49,718 nt of DNA from a virus: positions 1 through 49,718 of the IMG/VR virus record IMGVR_UViG_3300031749_000453, one strand, 5' to 3'. The notes under the pieces are model-generated. The model was not told the DNA's origin. It saw nothing but the letters and a program-made list of their open reading frames with translations, and made no database searches. This document shows, one piece after another, positions 45,952-49,718 of the stretch; the first letter of the stretch is position 1; every line of letters begins with the position of its first letter. A program made the position numbers and the translations under genes.

Positions 45952-47364
45952 TCACCGGTCCCAGGTCCGCGGCCCCAGGTCTCCGGGCAGCCCACCACTC
46001 CAGCCCTTGGCAAAGCGCGGGTGCATGCTGGCGGTGGCCTCGGCGACTAGGGCGAGGCTGGTCAGGAAATCGTCGTGGCCTTCCTGCGGGTCGACGTAAA
46101 AGTTCAGCGTCTGGTTGGGGCGGGTCTGGCTCTTGGCCCGGCGGCACTGGAACCAGAACTCGCGGTGCTCTTCGGAGCCGTCGTCGGCGTACATCTTCAG
46201 CCGGCCGCCGTTGAGCGCCGCCAGTAGCCCGAAGGCGAGCTTGCTCTTGCTCTGCTGGGTGAAGACATAGGGCACGACGGCCGACCCGAGCGCCTGCCGC
46301 AAGACCGAGGCGCAGGGGGCGCCGACGCCGGTAGCGTCGACGTAGACCCGCTTCACCCGCCAAACGTTCTTCAGCACGTCGATTAGTTGGGCGTAGAGCG
46401 CCGGGTGAGGCACGCCGGTGCGGTAGTAGTGGTCGACGATGCGCGCCCGTGGCGTGTTGACGATCGGGTCGGGCGGGTACTCCAACGCGGCGATGGTCAG
46501 CACCGTAGAGTCCTGCTGTGGCTTGGCCGACCGCAGGAGGGCGTCCTCCAGTTCTTCGTCCTCCCCCGCGAGGTCGAGGCCGGCTACATAGACCGTGTGG
46601 TCGTCGCCCGGCTGAAACTGGCGCGGGTGGTCGCCCCGTAGCTGCGCCAGTTGTTGTGCGGAAAGGAAGCCTCCGCCGCTGTGCAGGGGTTTCAGCTCGT
46701 ACTGGGTGGTGAAGAGCGGGTGGTCTGGCCCGAGCCGCTGCCGCTCGGCCTCCACATAGGCGGCATAGGCCGGGTTGTACTTGGCGACTTCCTGCCAGTC
46801 GTACTGGAAGTGGCGGCGGATGCCGTCCTTTCGCTCCAGTTCGAGGTTGAGTTGCTTTTGCTCTTCCAGCAGCGTCGAGTCGTCCCACGCCGTGCCGTAC
46901 ATCACCGTCGTGCAGTTGGTGGCGGAGCCCATCGGTCGGAAGTCCTTGCTGTACTTGTCCCTCCCCACATCTTGAGCCTCGTCCACCTCCAGAAGGATGT
47001 GTGCCGTGGCCCCCACGACGCTCGCCGTCGCGTCTGCAGAGAAGAAGACCGCCCGCGCCTTGCCCAGGCGGACCATGTAGCCCAGTTCTGCCCCCCAAAG
47101 CTTTCGGAGGCCGGCGTCGTTCAGCCGCTCCTTCAGCCGCAGCAGCGAGTTGACCGTCTGCGGTTTGAAGGTCGGCGAGCACTTCACGATATTCCCGCCC
47201 TTGAGCATGTGCGCGACCAGCAAGAAGACCTCCAATTGGGCGCTCAGCTCGTTCTTGCCCCCCTGCCGGCTGATCTCCACCGTGAAGGTGTGCCCTTGCC
47301 GCTGCCACACCGATTCGACAATCGCCCGCGCCACCGCCACCTGATAGGGCCTCAACTCGATCAT
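45952..47364 (-). CDS. terL: Terminase large subunit (element B)
   Basis: This 470-residue protein is a different terminase from that of phage A. Walker A-like VEISRQGGKNELSA (residues 30-43) is the SRQxGK(N/S)E form, and Walker B is HILLEVDEAQDVG. The nuclease sites are VYVAGLDLAGEDEE, RVYVDATGVGAP and EGHDDFLTSLAL. I chose the ATG at 47364. The open frame extends to 47445, but the extra residues read DPHPGPLFGREREKGSG, the translation of the upstream repeat. It precedes the split portal. Confidence 0.9.
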   Translation of the reverse strand: MIELRPYQVAVARAIVESVWQRQGHTFTVEISRQGGKNELSAQLEVFLLVAHMLKGGNIVKCSPTFKPQTVNSLLRLKERLNDAGLRKLWGAELGYMVRLGKARAVFFSADATASVVGATAHILLEVDEAQDVGRDKYSKDFRPMGSATNCTTVMYGTAWDDSTLLEEQKQLNLELERKDGIRRHFQYDWQEVAKYNPAYAAYVEAERQRLGPDHPLFTTQYELKPLHSGGGFLSAQQLAQLRGDHPRQFQPGDDHTVYVAGLDLAGEDEELEDALLRSAKPQQDSTVLTIAALEYPPDPIVNTPRARIVDHYYRTGVPHPALYAQLIDVLKNVWRVKRVYVDATGVGAPCASVLRQALGSAVVPYVFTQQSKSKLAFGLLAALNGGRLKMYADDGSEEHREFWFQCRRAKSQTRPNQTLNFYVDPQEGHDDFLTSLALVAEATASMHPRFAKGWSGGLPGDLGPRTWDR

Positions 47365-47375
47365 TCCCGACCCTT

Positions 47376-47475
47376 TCTCCCTCTCCCTGCCAAAGAGAGG
47401 GCCGGGGTGAGGGTCGAAAGACTGCTGTGACCGACCTACCCTCACCCTAACCCTCTCCCCTCCTGGGGAGAGGGG
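47376..47475. repeat. Inverted GC-rich interspersed repeat
   Basis: CCGGGGTGAGGGT (about 47403-47415) and its inverted relative ACCCTCACCCTAACCCTCTC (about 47438-47457) surround a short spacer, followed by CCCCTCCTGGGGAGAGGGG. It belongs to the class at 1751-1822 and 49603-49718. It separates the terminase gene from the small membrane-protein gene. Confidence 0.7.
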
Positions 47476-47481
47476 ATACTA

Positions 47482-47772
47482 CTAGCCCCGGGACAGCTTC
47501 AGCAGCAGCTCGACGACGATGGCGCCGAGGACAGTGAAGATGAGAGCGTTGACCCGGCCGCGAATCTCGTCTGCCTTGGCCGTCAGGTCCTTTAGGCGTT
47601 CATCCACCACCGCGCCGAAGGCGCACCCTGGCGTCAGAAGGGCTGCAGTCCAGCCGTCAGCTCCTGACGCCTTTGACGCGGGCACTGCAGGGCTGCGATC
47701 GACCTTCTCCGGTGCCGGCCGCCTCCGCCACCCCACGGCTTCCCGCACGACCTCCCCCAATCCGTAGCTCAT
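47482..47772 (-). CDS. Small protein with C-terminal membrane segment (XhlA/holin-like)
   Basis: This 96-residue protein ends in a helix and a membrane anchor (ERLKDLTAKADEIRGRVNAL, then IFTVLGAIVVELLLKL). That is the layout of XhlA-type phage proteins, which assist holins. The N-terminal half is Pro/Ala-rich and probably unstructured. The second ATG (47772) has GGAGG seven bases upstream and is preferred over 47778. Its location before the terminase is unusual for a holin. Confidence 0.45.
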   Translation of the reverse strand: MSYGLGEVVREAVGWRRRPAPEKVDRSPAVPASKASGADGWTAALLTPGCAFGAVVDERLKDLTAKADEIRGRVNALIFTVLGAIVVELLLKLSRG

Positions 47773-47827
47773 TGCCATTCCTCCTTCTCCATTCGTTGCC
47801 TGCCGTGGCGCTTTGCTCCTTTGCAGA

Positions 47828-47845
47828 GGCGGTTCGCGAACCGCC
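47828..47845. repeat. 18-bp palindrome GGCGGTTCGCGAACCGCC
   Basis: The palindrome is perfect and is flanked by AG/CCCT, which extends a host-type interspersed motif. Degenerate relatives occur at about 4498-4512 and about 47887-47910. It lies in a 164-bp gap (47773-47936) in which no gene is seen. Confidence 0.8.
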
Positions 47846-47936
47846 CCTGCGCCGCGATGGCAACTATCCTCTCCGCTGTTCAGGGGTCCCAAACCGCGAA
47901 CCGTCCCCACGGCAGGGCTGAAAGCAGCGCAATCCG

Positions 47937-48248
47937 CTAATCTGCGTCGATCTGCGGTTCAGACGTTTCCAGCATCAGCTGCTGCCCGAACCCCCGCATC
48001 ACTTCGCCCACGCGCTGCTGCCAATCATCCTCGCCCTTCTCAGCGATGCCGTGCTTGGCCTTGACCCCCTTGATCAGTAGGTCCACTCCCTTCAGCAGCA
48101 GCGCCTCATCGGCCACGTGTTTGGCGATCGTCATGCGCAGCAAGGCGATCTCCTGGTCCAAGCCTTCGACCCGCCGCGCCCGTTCGTATTGCTCGCGGTC
48201 CTCGGGCGTCAGGTGGCCGGCGTACAGCTCCTCCTCGTCAGCGTTCAA
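47937..48248 (-). CDS. Helical protein upstream of the terminase (element B)
   Basis: This 103-residue protein has a charged N-terminus (EEELYAGHLTPEDREQYERA) and a helical middle (GLDQEIALLRMTIAKHVADE, ALLLKGVDLLIKGVKAKHG). It lacks a helix-turn-helix but stands where a small terminase is often found. The TTG start at 48248 has GAGGGGG upstream. The family is not recognised with confidence. Confidence 0.5.
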   Translation of the reverse strand: MNADEEELYAGHLTPEDREQYERARRVEGLDQEIALLRMTIAKHVADEALLLKGVDLLIKGVKAKHGIAEKGEDDWQQRVGEVMRGFGQQLMLETSEPQIDAD

Positions 48249-48393
48249 TCTTTTTTACCCCCTCTATTAATATATAATTCAATTTTTGCCCCAAAAAGGA
48301 ACATTCTGGGAGACCAATTTCGCACATTAGTACTAATTGGCTACTCCGCCATGCCCCCTGCGGGGCGTGGTGACGGATTTGTCGGCTGCCGCG
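48249..48393. other. AT-rich intergenic region with possible leftward promoter
   Basis: The stretch 48255-48300 is strikingly AT-rich (TATTAATATATAATTC) in otherwise GC-rich DNA and lies directly upstream of the terminase-operon genes. TATA-like hexamers are present on the minus strand, but no convincing -35 at proper spacing was found. GCCCCCTGCGGGGC (about 48353-48366) makes a short hairpin near the DnaC-like stop. Confidence 0.4.
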
Positions 48394-49293
48394 CTAAGAC
48401 GTTCTCTCCCGCAGATTGGCCCCGTTGAGCACCAAGGTCGTCGACATGTGCTTGAGGCGCTGGAGGGTTCGCTCGCCGAACTGGGCCTCGAGCCTGGCAT
48501 CGCTGAGGTTCGTCACCACGATCGTTGGCAGTCTATGGGTGTAGCGATAGTTGATCAGGATGAACATCTCCTCGCGCTGCCAGTCGAGTTTGGCCCCGAC
48601 GTCATAGCGATCGGGGTTTCCGAAATCGTCCAGCGCGAGGACGGGGACGGTTTGCGCCACCTCCCGGATCTGGTCTGGACTGGCCCAGGCGATGCCTTCT
48701 ATGGCGTCGGGGCGCGTCTCGGCCATTGTCTTTAGGGCGAAACTATCCCGCAAACGATTCAGGTAGACTTGGGTCTGGACGAAAAGGCAAAGCTCGCCTT
48801 TGGCGGTTAGGGCCTTGACCGTGCCCACGACCAAGCCTGTCTTACCCCTTCCGGGCGGCCCCATCAGGAGCAGGCTATGTTTGTCGGGGTCACGCCTTTC
48901 GACAAAGCGCCGGCAGACCGCCAAGGCATGCTGATCGCCGCGCGCAGGGTAGGTCTCCAGCGACCAGTCTGCGTACATGGCTGGCTCGTCGGTCCAGGTA
49001 AACACCCTTTGGACCCGCCATTCCTCCTGATGCTTTCGCCAGGCCCGCTCCTTCGCCTCGATCTCGCTTTTCTGTTGCTGGCCCAGCTCGCAGTCACAGA
49101 ATTCGCGCCAGCTTAGCTCGCCAAAGAGGGTGCCGATCTGCCCGAAGCCTCCCCGGTCGTGGCACTTCTCGCAGGCCCAGGCAATCCTAGAGGTCCTTGT
49201 ATTTCGGGTCGAGCCATCCGTCCCCGTCAGTTGGGCTTCTTGTGCCGCCCGGATCTTCGCCAGCACCCCGGCCATTTTGACTAATTCGCCCAT
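48394..49293 (-). CDS. DnaC-like helicase loader ATPase (element B)
   Basis: This 299-residue protein is a phage DnaC/DnaI-type loader. The N-terminal zinc site is ACEKCHDRGG with FCDCELG. The AAA+ core has LLLMGPPGRGKTGLVVG (Walker A), PVLALDDFGNP (Walker B) and PTIVVTNLS (sensor I). ATG at 49293 with AGGAGGAAGCAGCG. It overlaps the upstream replication gene by 107 bp. It would load the host replicative helicase at the phage origin. Confidence 0.85.
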   Translation of the reverse strand: MGELVKMAGVLAKIRAAQEAQLTGTDGSTRNTRTSRIAWACEKCHDRGGFGQIGTLFGELSWREFCDCELGQQQKSEIEAKERAWRKHQEEWRVQRVFTWTDEPAMYADWSLETYPARGDQHALAVCRRFVERRDPDKHSLLLMGPPGRGKTGLVVGTVKALTAKGELCLFVQTQVYLNRLRDSFALKTMAETRPDAIEGIAWASPDQIREVAQTVPVLALDDFGNPDRYDVGAKLDWQREEMFILINYRYTHRLPTIVVTNLSDARLEAQFGERTLQRLKHMSTTLVLNGANLRERTS

Positions 49294-49717
49294 CGCTGCT
49301 TCCTCCTCTGTTTGTCTTGACCCCCTCTCGCTCCATCTTGCGGGCGACGGTCAAGATCGACTGGATGTCCGACACGCCCTTGAGGGCCGCCCAGTCGATC
49401 GCCGCCAAGATGTGGGGGAGCCCAATTTGGTTCTCGCCCCGGGCCAAGGCCTCGGCCTGCGCCGCCGTCTGGAAGTGATGCTTGCCGAAAGCTTTCAGGT
49501 AAGCGGCCTGCGCCGGCGAGCGCGCCTTCTTGTCCGAAGCCTTTGCCCGTTCTAACGTTTCAACCTTCGACCGTCTGGCCGAGGGGGAGGGCGCAGCCCC
49601 GGTCCTCTCCCCCTGGGAGAGGGCCGGGGTGACGGCCAACTCCCTCTCCCCCTCCGAGAGAACCGGGGTGACGGCCAACTCCCTCTCCCCCTCCGAGAGA
49701 ACCGGGGTGACGGCCAA
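49187..49717 (-). CDS. Possible replication protein, 5' end at window edge
   Basis: The frame stays open to the edge, so the gene may be partial. Residues about 70-140 (AQAAYLKAFGKHHFQTAAQA, IGLPHILAAIDWAALKGVSD, ILTVARKMEREGV) resemble the C-terminal helical region of phage replication initiators that precede DnaC-like genes. The first 40 residues repeat LAVTPVLSEGERE and are translated from the tandem repeat at 49603-49718, so the true start may lie after them. The long overlap with the DnaC-like gene is unusual. Confidence 0.4.
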   Translation of the reverse strand: MAVTPVLSEGERELAVTPVLSEGERELAVTPALSQGERTGAAPSPSARRSKVETLERAKASDKKARSPAQAAYLKAFGKHHFQTAAQAEALARGENQIGLPHILAAIDWAALKGVSDIQSILTVARKMEREGVKTNRGGSSDGRISQNGRGAGEDPGGTRSPTDGDGWLDPKYKDL

Positions 49718-49718
49718 C
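49603..49718. repeat. Three tandem 38-39-bp repeats at the window edge
   Basis: Units at 49603-49640, 49641-49679 and 49680-49718 share GAGA(G/A)(G/A)(G/A)CCGGGGTGACGGCCAAC. The last two are identical. They continue to the end of the window, so the array may be longer. They match the interspersed repeats at 1751-1822 and 47376-47475. Confidence 0.85.

Larger units (their letters stand above)
1..49718. mobile_element. Element B: older, interrupted and probably tail-less prophage
   Basis: Element B genes run leftward from 49717 to 45124 and from 7400 to 1 (replication protein, DnaC-like loader, terminase, portal, scaffold, capsid, connector, hub/fibre, glycosidase, amidase), with prophage A in the portal. 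Host-type repeats occupy several of its gaps. No tail tube, chaperone, tape measure, integrase or repressor of B is in the window. Some may lie outside. Confidence 0.75.

Noticed and set aside
45905-47308. 467-residue open frame inside the element B terminase region
   Set aside because: Same strand, different frame from the terminase. Its composition (Arg, Gly, Ala, Pro) and lack of motifs mark it as a shadow.
1-49718. tRNA and rRNA genes
   Set aside because: No tRNA cloverleaf or rRNA segment was noticed by eye. A dedicated scan such as tRNAscan would be needed to exclude a tRNA.

Overview
The window is one prophage nested inside another. Two terminase large subunits, two portals and two major capsid proteins are present. 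One portal gene is split into an N-terminal half (45124-45879) and a C-terminal half (6819-7400) that lie 38 kb apart at the two ends of an inserted phage. Joining the halves at a shared CTCG restores one open frame of about 445 codons. The inserted phage (element A, about 7405-45127, roughly 37.7 kb) is a complete-looking temperate siphovirus with a large serine integrase at its right end. The interrupted element (element B, 1-7404 and 45124-49718) is an older prophage. It keeps replication, terminase, portal, scaffold, capsid, connector, hub/fibre and lysin genes but shows no tail tube, tail chaperone or tape measure here. DNA is GC-rich. B, but not A, is peppered with host-type interspersed repeats (CCCTCTCCCC/GGGGAGAGGG, CGGAGACACGGAGA, GGTTCGCGAACC palindromes) of a kind common in Chloroflexota genomes. 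A Chloroflexota host is therefore my best guess, but it is an inference. Element A layout, in transcription order. At the right end on the plus strand are a CI/ImmR-like repressor, a membrane-anchored DUF4352-type protein, a zinc-ribbon/Excalibur mini-protein, an ImmA-type metalloprotease and the integrase. Diverging leftward from the repressor is an early operon: Cro-like protein, three ATGA-coupled small genes, small proteins, a RecA-fold ATPase, a coiled-coil protein with an SSB-like acidic tip, a CHC2/Toprim primase and an SF2 helicase. A repeat cluster that looks like iterons (35037-35166) follows. Then come a VRR-NUC nuclease, a zinc-ribbon protein, and a promoter-hairpin-terminator leader (34080-34201) that fronts the whole late operon. 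The late operon runs methylase, small and large terminase, portal, MuF-like head protein with a C-terminal nuclease-like domain, protease/scaffold, decoration, capsid, connectors, holin, tail tube, G/T chaperones, tape measure, hub, fibres (one with an S74 chaperone) and a GH-A plus GH25-like lysin. Most interesting points. (1) attP can be rebuilt from the two junctions as an imperfect palindrome with 14-nt arms (12/14 matching) centred on the TC of the core. (2) attP lies inside the integrase reading frame. In the excised circle the integrase frame runs on without a stop into the helix-turn-helix/zinc-ribbon gene at the left end, predicting a 605-residue integrase-HTH fusion. Integration replaces that tail with 36 codons of antisense portal DNA and separates the HTH gene from its promoter. 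(3) The late promoter is followed at once by a GNRA-capped hairpin and a strong terminator, like a Q/put-type antitermination switch. (4) A second, plus-strand promoter-terminator pair in the late operon (27496-27651) predicts a roughly 120-nt RNA. These points rest on reading the sequence; none has been tested.
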